This document shows, one piece after another, positions 1 to 7,742 of a stretch of 42,495 nucleotides of DNA. The stretch lies in assembly GCF_001612765.1 (NCBI RefSeq), contig NZ_BDBB01000057.1, forward strand, positions 1-42,495, in the 5' to 3' direction. The position numbers and the translations under genes were made by a program. Every line of letters starts with the position of its first letter. Positions within the stretch are counted from its first letter, which is position 1. Origin of the DNA: Nocardia arthritidis NBRC 100137. GTDB taxonomy: Bacteria > Actinomycetota > Actinomycetes > Mycobacteriales > Mycobacteriaceae. The notes under the pieces were generated by a model that did not search any database, was not told the DNA's origin, and saw only the letters and a list, made by a program, of their open reading frames with translations.

Positions 1-690
1 AGGCGCGGGTTCGGGGGCCGGTGCGGGCGCGGGAGCCGGGGCGGCGGCCGCGGGGGAACCGCTGCCGATGACGCCGAGCTGTCCACCGACCGCGACGATG
101 TCGTCTTCCTGGGCGGTGATCTCCAGCAGGGTGCCCGCGACGGGCGAGGGGATCTCGGTGTCGACCTTGTCGGTGGAGACCTCGAGCAGTGGCTCGTCGA
201 CGGCGACCTCGTCACCGACCGACTTCAGCCAGCGGGTGACGGTGCCCTCGGTGACCGACTCGCCGAGTTCCGGCATCTTCACCGGCGTGCCGTCACCGGA
301 GGACGCGGGCGCGGCCTGAGCGGCGGGCGCGGACTCCTCGGCCGGAACGGCTTCGGGCTCAGCCGCGGGCGCTTCCTCGGCGGGGACGGGAGTCTCCTGC
401 GCGGGCGCGGCGGCTTCCGGAGCGGGCGCGGGAGCGGACGATTCCGCCTCACCGGCCTCACTGATGACGCCGAGTTCGCCGCCGACCTCGACCACGTCGT
501 CTTCGTTCGCGACGATCTTCGACAGCACACCCGCCGCGGGGGACGGGATTTCGGTGTCGACCTTGTCGGTGGAGACTTCGAGCAGCGGCTCGTCGACCTC
601 GACCGTGTCTCCTTCCTGCTTCAGCCACCTGGTCACCGTTCCCTCGGTGACGCTCTCACCAAGAGCGGGCATCTGGACGGAGAAGGCCAT
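1..690 (-). CDS. sucB: Dihydrolipoamide acyltransferase (E2) of 2-oxoglutarate/pyruvate dehydrogenase, N-terminal part
   Basis: E2 core subunit of a 2-oxo-acid dehydrogenase complex; its swinging lipoyl arms carry acyl groups between E1 and E3. Only the first 230 codons are present; the gene runs off the left edge. Two lipoyl domains are visible (about residues 1-77 and 131-207), each with the DKVDTEIP motif, giving lipoylated lysines K43 and K175. They are separated by Ala/Pro/Glu-rich hinges, and a further hinge follows. The ATG at 690 has a good ribosome binding site, AGAGGAG at 700-706, 9 nt upstream. In mycobacteria one E2 serves both the pyruvate and 2-oxoglutarate complexes, so the acyl substrate cannot be settled from this fragment; the peripheral-binding and catalytic domains are outside the window. 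Confidence 0.95.
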   Translation of the reverse strand, partial: MAFSVQMPALGESVTEGTVTRWLKQEGDTVEVDEPLLEVSTDKVDTEIPSPAAGVLSKIVANEDDVVEVGGELGVISEAGEAESSAPAPAPEAAAPAQETPVPAEEAPAAEPEAVPAEESAPAAQAAPASSGDGTPVKMPELGESVTEGTVTRWLKSVGDEVAVDEPLLEVSTDKVDTEIPSPVAGTLLEITAQEDDIVAVGGQLGVIGSGSPAAAAPAPAPAPAPEPAP

Positions 691-949
691 GTCCGTTGAC
701 TCCTCTGACTGCTCGACGGGGTTCTACAACAGTTGATCTCGCTGCGGACGCCCGCCGCGGGTCGCGCCGGGAGTCCGGAAGCCACCGATCCTTGTGGTGG
801 CGCCGGAGATCCGTGTGGTTCTTGTACCGCGGTCCATCCTTGCACTCGCGCGCAAGCCATGTAGCACAGGGCGGCGTACTGCGCGGAGCTGGCAGTATGG
901 GAAGACCGGCGGTGAACATTCTCCGGTGCAGGAAAGGAGGTCGGCGTCG

Positions 950-1312
950 TTGGGTTTGCTGGATCGTTTCCGCGGCGGCGCGACCCGGGGTGGCGGCACT
1001 CTACGTGGGCGTTCGGTGGACGGGCGGGACGCTCGCTACCTGGCCGACTGGGTGCGCACGCACGTGGGCGTCGAAGGCTACATCGAACCGAAGACCACGG
1101 TGACGGATGTCACAGTTGTCCTTATTGCCGCCGATGGTGAATGGACACGGCGGATCGTCGGCGAGCGCGGGGCGCAGCGGCTTGCCAAGGATTTGCACAT
1201 CCCGGTCTACGACGTCCGCAAGACGGGATATCCGCAGCGGATGCGCGACTACGACGCTCGCAGGCGGGTGGAGCGCCAACGCGAGCTGGAGCGGGATCTG
1301 TACGACCTGTGA
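950..1312 (+). CDS. Small conserved actinobacterial protein, function unknown
   Basis: A 120-residue soluble protein with no signal peptide or membrane segment. The start chosen is TTG at 950 because a strong Shine-Dalgarno (GGAAAGGAGG, 931-940) lies 9 nt before it; the frame is open further upstream, but that part looks non-coding. The N-terminus is MGLLDRFRGG; the middle alternates beta-like and helical stretches (TDVTVVLIAADGEWTRR, DLHIPVYDVRKTGYPQR), and the C-terminus is a charged helix rich in Arg and Glu (RRRVERQRELERDL). I do not recognise a family with a known function. It is transcribed away from sucB and faces pepA, with a hairpin between the two. Confidence 0.75.
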   Translation: MGLLDRFRGGATRGGGTLRGRSVDGRDARYLADWVRTHVGVEGYIEPKTTVTDVTVVLIAADGEWTRRIVGERGAQRLAKDLHIPVYDVRKTGYPQRMRDYDARRRVERQRELERDLYDL

Positions 1313-1481
1313 GCCGTCGGATTGTCTGTTCCGTCCGGTTTTCGACGGGCTTGCGCGGTGCCGCGACGATGGCGATCCGGCTCCGGCGCCGCGCGGACGG
1401 GTCGGCCGTCGGCGCACCCACCGGGCTTTCGTGCTCGCCTGCCCGGCGGAAGCGTGACGCGCCCGGTCCTGGGTGGAAGCC

Positions 1482-1515
1482 AGCGCGTCGTCCGGGAGTC
1501 GCCGGACGACGCGCT
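1482..1515. terminator. Bidirectional hairpin terminator between convergent genes
   Basis: A perfect inverted repeat with 14-bp arms (AGCGCGTCGTCCGG at 1482-1495 and its complement at 1502-1515) and a 6-nt loop. It lies 6 nt past the stop of minus-strand pepA and about 170 nt past the stop of the plus-strand small gene. There is no T tract, which is common for actinobacterial hairpin terminators. Confidence 0.7.
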
Positions 1516-1521
1516 TCGCGC

Positions 1522-3033
1522 TCACTCCGCGGCGATGTCCTGCAACACGGCGATCAGCGTGCGCACCGGGACGCCGGTCCCGCCCTTGCCGATGTAGCCG
1601 AACGGGCCGCCGGTGTTGTAGGCCGGACCGGCCACGTCGAGGTGGGCCCACTGCACGTTCTCCGGGACGAACTCCTGGAGGAACAGTCCGGCCGAGAGCA
1701 TGCCGCCCCAGCGGTGCGGCGCGACGTTGGCCAGGTCGGCGATCTTGGAGTTCAGGTCGCTCCGCAATTCGGCGGGAAGCGGCATCGCCCAGCCGTTCTC
1801 CCCGACCTCGCGGGAGATGCGGGCCACCCGGTCGCGGAACTCGTCGGTGCCCATCACGCCGGGCGTGCGGGTACCGAGGGCGACCATCTGCGCGCCGGTC
1901 AGGGTGGCCACGTCGATCAGGTACTCCGGCTCGTCCTCGCTCGCGCGCACGATCGCGTCGGCCAGGATCAACCGGCCCTCGGCGTCGGTGTTGAGCACTT
2001 CGACGGTGGTGCCGCCGTACTGGGTGAGCACGTCGCCGGGGCGCTGCGCGGTGGCCGAGGGCATGTTCTCCGCCATCGGCACCGTGGCGGTGACCGTGAT
2101 CGGCAGGCTCAACCGCGCGGCCAGCAGCGTCGCGGCGATCACGGCGGCGGCGCCCGCCATGTCGGAGGTCATGTTCTCCATGTTCTGCGCGGGCTTGATG
2201 GAGATGCCGCCGGTGTCGAACGTGATGCCCTTACCGACCAGCGCCACCTTCTTCGGGCCGCCCGCGTAGCTGATCCGGATCAGGCGCGGCGGGCGCGAGG
2301 AGCCCTTGCCGACCCCGAGCACGCCGCCGTAACCGCCCGCTTCCAGCGCCTTCTCGTCGAGCACCTCCACGGTGAGGCCCGCGGCCTCGGCGAGTTCCTC
2401 CGCCCGCGCGGCGAACTCGGCCGGGAACAGATGGCTGGGCGGGGTGTTCACGAAATCCCGTGCGGTGGCGACGGCCTCGGCGGTGAGTTGCGCGCGAAAC
2501 AGGGCCTCTTCACCGAATCCGGGCTCGGGCACCAGCAACTCGACGCGGGCCACGGGGCGCTCGTCCGGCTTGGGCGCGGACTTGTCCGAACGGAACGGCG
2601 TGAACGAGTAGGCGCCCAGGTAGAAGCCTTCCGCGGCGGCACCGATGTCCAGTCCTGACAGCGTGGTCGCCACCAGTTCGGTGCCGGACAGCGAGCGGGC
2701 GGCCACACCGGCCGAGCGGCGGACCTGCTCGGCGTCGAGTTTGTCGGCGGAGCCGAGGCCGACGGCGAGCACGCTGGTCACCCCGTCCAGTCCGGCCGGC
2801 GCCGGTATCCGGGTCAGTTCCTCGGCCTTGCCCTTCGCGCCCACCGCGCCCAGCTGATCGAGCAGTTCCGCACGCACGTCGGCGGTGAGCACGTCGCCGA
2901 ACAGGTCCTCGGGCACGATGGCGGGGCCGTCCTCCGAGGAGGTCAACCCGATGACGAGCACATCGGTGTCCGCGCCGATGGTCTCGGTGCGTGCCAGTTC
3001 CGGTCCGAGCGAGCGATCTGCAACAGCGGTCAT
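1522..3033 (-). CDS. pepA: Leucyl aminopeptidase (M17 family)
   Basis: Cytosolic metallo-aminopeptidase that removes N-terminal residues from peptides. The 503-residue length is normal for M17. The C-terminal catalytic domain has the family signature NTDAEGRL (residues 348-355) and the metal/active-site segment GKGITFDTGG (K268, D273). The N-terminal half (about 1-170) is the less conserved domain. I start at ATG 3033 rather than the in-frame GTG at 3039 because a TAGCCT -10 hexamer ends 6 nt upstream of the ATG, giving a leaderless transcript. This -10 overlaps the stop codon of the upstream TetR gene, so pepA probably has its own promoter although the two genes are almost contiguous. In M. 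tuberculosis the orthologue also lies near sucB and gcvT. Confidence 0.95.
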   Translation of the reverse strand: MTAVADRSLGPELARTETIGADTDVLVIGLTSSEDGPAIVPEDLFGDVLTADVRAELLDQLGAVGAKGKAEELTRIPAPAGLDGVTSVLAVGLGSADKLDAEQVRRSAGVAARSLSGTELVATTLSGLDIGAAAEGFYLGAYSFTPFRSDKSAPKPDERPVARVELLVPEPGFGEEALFRAQLTAEAVATARDFVNTPPSHLFPAEFAARAEELAEAAGLTVEVLDEKALEAGGYGGVLGVGKGSSRPPRLIRISYAGGPKKVALVGKGITFDTGGISIKPAQNMENMTSDMAGAAAVIAATLLAARLSLPITVTATVPMAENMPSATAQRPGDVLTQYGGTTVEVLNTDAEGRLILADAIVRASEDEPEYLIDVATLTGAQMVALGTRTPGVMGTDEFRDRVARISREVGENGWAMPLPAELRSDLNSKIADLANVAPHRWGGMLSAGLFLQEFVPENVQWAHLDVAGPAYNTGGPFGYIGKGGTGVPVRTLIAVLQDIAAE

Positions 3034-3039
3034 GGGCAC

Positions 3040-3045
3040 AGGCTA
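3040..3045 (-). promoter_or_regulatory. Leaderless -10 element of pepA (TAGCCT)
   Basis: TAGCCT on the minus strand, 6 nt before the pepA ATG. Its TAG is also the stop codon of the TetR gene. The -35 match (TGCGAT, 17 nt upstream) is weak. Confidence 0.55.
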
Positions 3046-3828
3046 TTCGGTTCGTTCCGGATATCGCATCGCGACGCCGTCGAGCAGGAGTTCGACGGCC
3101 TCGGCGAGCAGGTCGTCGAAGTCCATCTCGAAGCTTGCGTCCGGGTCGGTGAAGAAACGGTGCAGGACGGGGCGGATCGTCGGGTCGAGCAAATCGGCCA
3201 GATCGTGGCGCGGCGCTTCGGTGTCGCGCGGATCGCCGCGCTCGGAATTCCCCAACAGCGCGAGTCCCTGGACGAGGCCCGAGAGCGCGAGGTAGATGGC
3301 GAAGCTCGTCTGCCGGGTCAGGCCGGAGTGATCAAGGGCGGCGAAGTTCCGTTCCAGCACGTCCAGCAGCGCCGGGCCCAGCGGCGGGCGGGTGCGCGCC
3401 AGTAGCGGCAGCATCCACGGATGCCTGCGGTAGAGGCGCCACTCCTGGTGTGCCTCGTGCCGCAACCGAGGCCGCCGGCCGGTGCATCCGGCATCCGGCG
3501 GCGGGATCTCGTCGAGTACCAACTCCGCCATGGCGGCCAGGAGGGTTTCCCGGTCGGGGAAGTGGCGGTAGAGGGTGGCGGTCGCGACGCCGAGCGCACT
3601 GGCCAGGCGGCGCATGGTGAGGCCGTCGATCCCGTCGCGGTCGGCCAGCTCCACCGCCGCCCGGGCGATGCCGACCGCGGTGAGCCGTGCGGGGCGGCCG
3701 ACGCGGCGCACCGGCAGCGCCGCCCGGCGGGCACGGTAGGCGCGGGCCTGGCAGGAGCGCGAGCAGTACGTGCGCCTGCGGCCAAGGGCGGGCTGGACGA
3801 GGTCGTCGCGGCAGATCGCGCAGGTCAT
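3043..3828 (-). CDS. TetR/AcrR-family regulator with N-terminal Cys4 zinc-finger-like segment
   Basis: A 261-residue transcription factor. Residues 3-26 hold a CxxC-x15-CxxxC arrangement (C3, C6, C22, C26) followed by QARAYRARR, resembling the small zinc fingers found at the N-termini of some actinobacterial proteins. Next comes a TetR helix-turn-helix around residues 65-95 (LTMRRLASALGVATATLYRH), then an all-helical C-terminal ligand/dimer domain. The ATG at 3828 is preferred; a GTG at 3849 would add seven residues but lies inside a long inverted repeat that looks like an operator. The gene is divergent from a GNAT acetyltransferase across this operator, so autoregulation and control of the neighbour are likely (inference). 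The ligand is unknown. Confidence 0.88.
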   Translation of the reverse strand: MTCAICRDDLVQPALGRRRTYCSRSCQARAYRARRAALPVRRVGRPARLTAVGIARAAVELADRDGIDGLTMRRLASALGVATATLYRHFPDRETLLAAMAELVLDEIPPPDAGCTGRRPRLRHEAHQEWRLYRRHPWMLPLLARTRPPLGPALLDVLERNFAALDHSGLTRQTSFAIYLALSGLVQGLALLGNSERGDPRDTEAPRHDLADLLDPTIRPVLHRFFTDPDASFEMDFDDLLAEAVELLLDGVAMRYPERTE

Positions 3829-3840
3829 CCGAGGTTGTCG

Positions 3841-3868
3841 TTTCGACACACGAACAAGTGTGACGAAA
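3841..3868. promoter_or_regulatory. 28-bp inverted repeat, probable operator of the TetR regulator
   Basis: Arms TTTCGaCACAC (3841-3851) and GTGTGaCGAAA (3858-3868), 10 of 11 positions complementary, with a 6-bp spacer. It sits between the divergent TetR and GNAT genes, upstream of both starts, and has the length expected for a TetR dimer site. Confidence 0.6.
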
Positions 3869-3938
3869 TGGTGGGCAGATGGCGCTGACCTGCCTAGATT
3901 TGCGCACGAATACGGTGTTCACATCGGAAGGGAACGCA

Positions 3939-4550
3939 ATGGAGATCACTGCGCGCCAGGCGACCGGGCGGGACCGTGACGCCCTGATCGAGGCATTCGA
4001 CGCGGCCGCCGCGGACGAGGTGGTGACGGCGTGGGTCCTCGAGGATCAGCCCGACAGCGGATTCCGCACCGCGTTCGTGCCAGGCTTGGTCGATCGGGCA
4101 CTGCGGGACGACGAGATCTGGGTCGCGGGTGCGGCGGGGGAGATCTGGTCGGTCTCGATCTGGCAACAGGTCACCTCGGTCGAGCGATTCGCCGCGGAAG
4201 CCGCCGAGGCGCGGGCCATGGCCGAACAGGCGCCCGGTGTGCGCGCGTTGCGACGCGCGGCGATCGTCACCGACCTGCTCGCCCGCGAGCATCCCCGCGA
4301 ATTCCCGCACCGGTACCTGCAGGTGATCGTCACCAGACCGGAGCATCGCGGCAAAGGGGCCGGTGCGGTGCTCCTCGCCGACCGGCTGAAGGCCGTTTCC
4401 GAAGCGGCGGTTCCGGCGTTCCTCGAAGCCAGCACCGAACGATCCGCTCGGCTGTACGGCCGGTGCGGGTTCGCGCCGACCGGCACCACCCACACGCTGC
4501 CGGAGAACGGTCCGACCCTGATCCCGATGTGGTTCGGCCTGGGTGCGTAG
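3939..4550 (+). CDS. GNAT-family N-acetyltransferase
   Basis: Predicted acetyl-CoA-dependent acetyltransferase of 203 residues; the substrate is not identifiable. The acetyl-CoA binding motif A is seen in LQVIVTRPEHRGKGAGAVLL (about residues 127-146; Arg-x-x-Gly-x-Gly/Ala type). It is followed by a helix and the typical C-terminal FLEASTERSARLYGRCGF segment. The ATG at 3939 is preceded by GGAAGGGA (3926-3933), a good ribosome binding site; the frame is open for 20 codons upstream but lacks support there. It is transcribed away from the zinc-finger TetR gene with an inverted repeat between them, so the two probably form a regulator-enzyme pair. Confidence 0.88.
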   Translation: MEITARQATGRDRDALIEAFDAAAADEVVTAWVLEDQPDSGFRTAFVPGLVDRALRDDEIWVAGAAGEIWSVSIWQQVTSVERFAAEAAEARAMAEQAPGVRALRRAAIVTDLLAREHPREFPHRYLQVIVTRPEHRGKGAGAVLLADRLKAVSEAAVPAFLEASTERSARLYGRCGFAPTGTTHTLPENGPTLIPMWFGLGA

Positions 4551-4580
4551 CGGTGCGAGGATCCGGGCCTCGGTCCCGGA

Positions 4581-4586
4581 TAAGCT
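4581..4586 (+). promoter_or_regulatory. Leaderless -10 element of gcvT (TAAGCT)
   Basis: TAAGCT ends 6 nt before the GTG start at 4593, and there is no Shine-Dalgarno. It lies in the 42-nt gap after the GNAT gene. Confidence 0.6.
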
Positions 4587-4592
4587 CGGCTG

Positions 4593-5693
4593 GTGACCGA
4601 AACGAGCCTCCTGCAGGGACCCATCCACGCCGTGCACGTCGAGCTGGGCGCCACCTTCGCTCCGTTCGGCGGCTGGGAGATGCCGGTGTCCTACGCGGGC
4701 ACGGTGACCGAGCACCAGGCGGTTCGCGCGACGGTGGGACTGTTCGACGTCAGTCATCTCGGCAAGGCGACGGTGCGCGGCCCGGGCGCCGCGGCGTTCG
4801 TGAACTCGGCGTTCACCAACGATCTGGACCGGATCCGGCCGGGCAAGGCGCAATACACGCTGTGCTGCGCCCCGGACGGGGGAGTGATCGACGACCTGAT
4901 CGCCTACTACGTCGGCGACGACGAGATCTTCCTGGTGCCGAATGCCGCCAACACCGCGGCGGTGGTCGCGGAACTGCGGAAGGCCGCGCCCGGCGGCGTC
5001 ACGGTGACCGACGAGCATCGCGACTACGCCGTGTTCGCCGTGCAGGGTCCGCGCTCCACCGAGGTGCTGAGCGCGCTCGGTCTGCCCACCGACCTCGAGT
5101 ACATGGCCTATGCCGACGCCGCCTGGGACGGCCGCCCCGTCCGGGTCTGCCGCACCGGCTACACCGGCGAGCACGGCTACGAGTTGCTGCCGCGCTGGGA
5201 CGACGCCGAACCGCTGTTCCGCGCCCTGGCCGAGCAGGTGCGCGCGGCCGAGGGCCAGGTGGCCGGACTCGGCGCCCGCGACACCCTGCGCACCGAGATG
5301 GGCTACCCCTTGCACGGACACGAACTCTCGCCGGACATCTCGCCGGTGCAGGCGCGCTGCGGCTGGGCGGTCGGCTGGAAGAAACCGGAGTTCTGGGGGA
5401 AGGCCGCTCTGGAACAGGAGAAGTCGGACGGTCCGCGCCGAATCCTGCTCGGTCTGCGGGCTCTCGACCGCGGTGTGCTCCGGCAAGGGCAAACCGTGCT
5501 GCGCGATGGCGAACCGATCGGCGAAACCACGTCCGGCACCTTCTCGCCCACCCTCAAGCTCGGCATCGCGCTGGCCCTGCTGGACACCACGGCGGGCGTG
5601 GAACCCGGCACCGAGGTCGAGGTCGATGTGCGGGGCCGCCGCCTGCGCTGCGAGACCGTCCGCCCGCCGTTCGTCCGGACCAACACCAAGTGA
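4593..5693 (+). CDS. gcvT: Aminomethyltransferase (glycine cleavage T protein)
   Basis: Transfers the methylene group from aminomethyl-lipoyl H protein to tetrahydrofolate, releasing ammonia. The 366-residue length is typical of GcvT. The N-terminal HVELGATFAPFGGWEMPVSY segment, the VGLFDVSHLGK folate-pocket region (about residues 48-59), and CRTGYTGEHGYELL with the following glycine-rich part are all family hallmarks. The C-terminal barrel ends RLRCETVRPPFVR. The GTG start has no Shine-Dalgarno; a TAAGCT -10 box 6 nt upstream indicates a leaderless mRNA. The genes for the P and H proteins are not nearby. The next gene, ilvE, has its own promoter. Confidence 0.95.
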   Translation: MTETSLLQGPIHAVHVELGATFAPFGGWEMPVSYAGTVTEHQAVRATVGLFDVSHLGKATVRGPGAAAFVNSAFTNDLDRIRPGKAQYTLCCAPDGGVIDDLIAYYVGDDEIFLVPNAANTAAVVAELRKAAPGGVTVTDEHRDYAVFAVQGPRSTEVLSALGLPTDLEYMAYADAAWDGRPVRVCRTGYTGEHGYELLPRWDDAEPLFRALAEQVRAAEGQVAGLGARDTLRTEMGYPLHGHELSPDISPVQARCGWAVGWKKPEFWGKAALEQEKSDGPRRILLGLRALDRGVLRQGQTVLRDGEPIGETTSGTFSPTLKLGIALALLDTTAGVEPGTEVEVDVRGRRLRCETVRPPFVRTNTK

Positions 5694-5782
5694 CCGTCCT
5701 GCGCCCGGACTCCGGCATCGGCTGAGCTCGGTGCGGCGCGGGAGGGTGCGGACCGTGGCGAAATGGCTCGGATCGGGCCGGA

Positions 5783-5788
5783 TAGGAT
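5783..5788 (+). promoter_or_regulatory. Leaderless -10 element of ilvE (TAGGAT)
   Basis: TAGGAT ends 7 nt before the ATG at 5796 and no Shine-Dalgarno is present. This box decides the start against the upstream in-frame ATG at 5763. Confidence 0.6.
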
Positions 5789-5795
5789 CGTCGGC

Positions 5796-6893
5796 ATGAC
5801 TGCTGCCGCACAGTTCACCCGTGTTCCGCATCCCGCGCCACTCGCAGCGCAGCGGCGACAAGAGGTATTGGCGGAGCCGGGGTTCGGGCGTCACTTCACC
5901 GATCACATGGTTTCGATCGATTACGCGGGCGGCACGTGGACGAACGCGCGGGTGGAGCCGTACGGACCGCTGGCGCTGGATCCCGCGACCATGGTGTTCC
6001 ACTACGGGCAGGCCATCTTCGAGGGACTCAAGGCCTACCGGCAGGGTGACGGCAGCGTCTCCTGTTTCCGCATCGATGCCAACGCCGCGCGTTTCCGCCG
6101 GTCGGCTCGCCGGATGGCGATGGCCGAGCTGCCGGACGAGCTGTTCATCGAGTCGGTCCGGCAACTGCTCGAGGTGGACCGGGACTGGGTGCCCGCGGCG
6201 GGTGGCGAGGAATCGCTGTACCTGCGGCCGTTCATGTTCGCCACCGAGGCCGGGCTCGGGGTGAAGCCCGCCGCGGCGTACAAGTACCTGCTGCTCGGCT
6301 CCCCGGCGGGGGCGTACTTCCCCCGTGGCGTGAAGCCGGTGCGGGTCTGGCTGTCCACCGAATACGTGCGCGCCGCGCCGGGCGGCACCGGCGAGGCGAA
6401 GGTCGCGGGCAACTACGCGGCGTCGCTGCTCGCCCAGGCCGAGGCGACGGCCAAGGGATGCGACCAGGTGGTGTGGCTGGACGCCTGTGAGCGCCGCTAT
6501 ATCGAGGAAATGGGCACCAACAACCTGTTCTTCGTCTTCGGTTCCGGCTCCGAGGCGCGGCTGGTCACGCCTGAACTGTCCGGCTCCTTGTTGCCGGGAA
6601 TCACCCGTGACTCGCTGCTCACGCTCGCCGCCGATTCCGGCTTCCCGGTCGAGGAGCGCAAGATCTCGGTCGAGGAATGGCGCAAGGGCGCCGAATCCGG
6701 TGAGATCACCGAAGTTTTCGCGTGCGGCACCGCCGCGGTGATCACCCCGGTCGGCTGGGTCCGTTCCGGTGCGGGCGAATTCACCATCGGCGGCGGAGAG
6801 CCCGGCGTGGTCACCATGGCCCTGCGCGACACCCTCACCGGCATCCAGCGTGGCACCTTCGCCGACAAGCACGGGTGGATGCGGCCGATGTGA
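5796..6893 (+). CDS. ilvE: Branched-chain amino acid aminotransferase (PLP-dependent, fold type IV)
   Basis: Last step of leucine, isoleucine and valine synthesis and first step of their breakdown: reversible transamination with glutamate/2-oxoglutarate. The 365 residues match the actinobacterial IlvE length. The Schiff-base lysine is K202 in GTGEAKVAGNYAAS; other marks are FHYGQAIFEGLKAYR, EEMGTNNLFFVF and EVFACGTAAVITPVG (phosphate-binding loop). The ATG at 5796 is supported by a leaderless -10 box; an in-frame ATG 11 codons upstream is unlikely. It converges on the metallo-beta-lactamase gene with only one base between the two stop codons. Confidence 0.96.
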   Translation: MTAAAQFTRVPHPAPLAAQRRQEVLAEPGFGRHFTDHMVSIDYAGGTWTNARVEPYGPLALDPATMVFHYGQAIFEGLKAYRQGDGSVSCFRIDANAARFRRSARRMAMAELPDELFIESVRQLLEVDRDWVPAAGGEESLYLRPFMFATEAGLGVKPAAAYKYLLLGSPAGAYFPRGVKPVRVWLSTEYVRAAPGGTGEAKVAGNYAASLLAQAEATAKGCDQVVWLDACERRYIEEMGTNNLFFVFGSGSEARLVTPELSGSLLPGITRDSLLTLAADSGFPVEERKISVEEWRKGAESGEITEVFACGTAAVITPVGWVRSGAGEFTIGGGEPGVVTMALRDTLTGIQRGTFADKHGWMRPM

Positions 6894-6894
6894 C

Positions 6895-7608
6895 TCAGCC
6901 CGGCATCAGCATGTGCCACTGTTCCAGCGTCTGCGGACGCATGACGTAGTTTTTGTCCCGGACAGTGGACAGTGCGGCGTTGGGTTCCTGCGAATACCAG
7001 TGGCCCGGGTAGACGACCGGGTCGCCGGCGAGTCCGGCCAGGTAGCGCAGGCTGCGGAACATTTCGTCCGAATCGCCGCCCGGGAAATCGGTGCGGCCAC
7101 AGCCGTCGACGAACAAGGTGTCGCCTGCGATCAGGCGGTTGTCGAACAGGAAGCATTGGCTGCCCGGGGTGTGGCCCGGCGTGTGTAGTAACTCGATCTC
7201 GAAGGTGCCGACGCCGACCTTGTCGCCGTGCTCGTGGCCGGTCAGTTCGCTCTCGGCGATCCCGGTCACGTTGGCCACCCACGGCAGCTCTTTGGCGTTG
7301 ACATGCACTGGGACGCTTGTCTTTTCGAGGAGTTCACGCACTCCGCGCAGGGTGAAGCCGAGCATCGTGCCACCCACGTGATCGGGGTGATGGTGGGTGG
7401 CGAGCACGCCGCTGAGGCGCAGGCCGTCTCCCTCGGCGATGTCCACCAGATCGCCCGCCGCGTAGGCCGGATCGATCACCACGCACTCGCCCGTTTCCCG
7501 ATCGCCGATCAAATACGCGAAGTTGCGCATCTGCGTCGCGATCGGATCGCCCACGGCGTAGTCGCGTCCCGACAACAGCTGGCGAAAATACAGGCGCTCA
7601 GAAGACAT
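6895..7608 (-). CDS. Metallo-beta-lactamase-fold hydrolase (glyoxalase II-like)
   Basis: A 237-residue single-domain hydrolase with a dinuclear metal site. The HxHxDH motif is THHHPDHVGG (about residues 72-81); further ligands lie in LLHTPGHTPGSQC and LIAGDTLFVDGCGRTDFPGGD, and the last histidine is in VVYPGHWYS. The pattern resembles hydroxyacylglutathione hydrolases and persulfide dioxygenase-like proteins. Actinomycetes of this group use mycothiol rather than glutathione, so a mycothiol-thioester or persulfide substrate is possible but not shown. ATG 7608 is preferred over an upstream in-frame start because TAAGGT ends 7 nt before it. It follows the cobalamin genes on the same strand but has its own promoter. 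Confidence 0.88.
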   Translation of the reverse strand: MSSERLYFRQLLSGRDYAVGDPIATQMRNFAYLIGDRETGECVVIDPAYAAGDLVDIAEGDGLRLSGVLATHHHPDHVGGTMLGFTLRGVRELLEKTSVPVHVNAKELPWVANVTGIAESELTGHEHGDKVGVGTFEIELLHTPGHTPGSQCFLFDNRLIAGDTLFVDGCGRTDFPGGDSDEMFRSLRYLAGLAGDPVVYPGHWYSQEPNAALSTVRDKNYVMRPQTLEQWHMLMPG

Positions 7609-7615
7609 ACCGCCC

Positions 7616-7621
7616 ACCTTA
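7616..7621 (-). promoter_or_regulatory. Leaderless -10 element of the MBL hydrolase gene (TAAGGT)
   Basis: TAAGGT on the minus strand ends 7 nt before the ATG at 7608. It could also act as a weak Shine-Dalgarno (AAGGTGG), so the assignment is not exclusive. Confidence 0.5.
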
Positions 7622-7742
7622 TTGCCCGACCCAGACGATCCGCGCGGCACGGCCGGAAAAATTCCAGTGACTCAGACTCTCGCCCGCACTCGAACTGGAC
7701 CGACGTTCAAATCGGCATGCCGGACCTGCCCCGGCGGGTGGG

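Noticed and set aside
3894..6872. 992-codon open frame on the minus strand
   Set aside because: It lies opposite the GNAT gene, gcvT and ilvE, which have clear family motifs. It is low-complexity (Arg/Gly/His-rich) and is a reverse-strand shadow caused by high GC.
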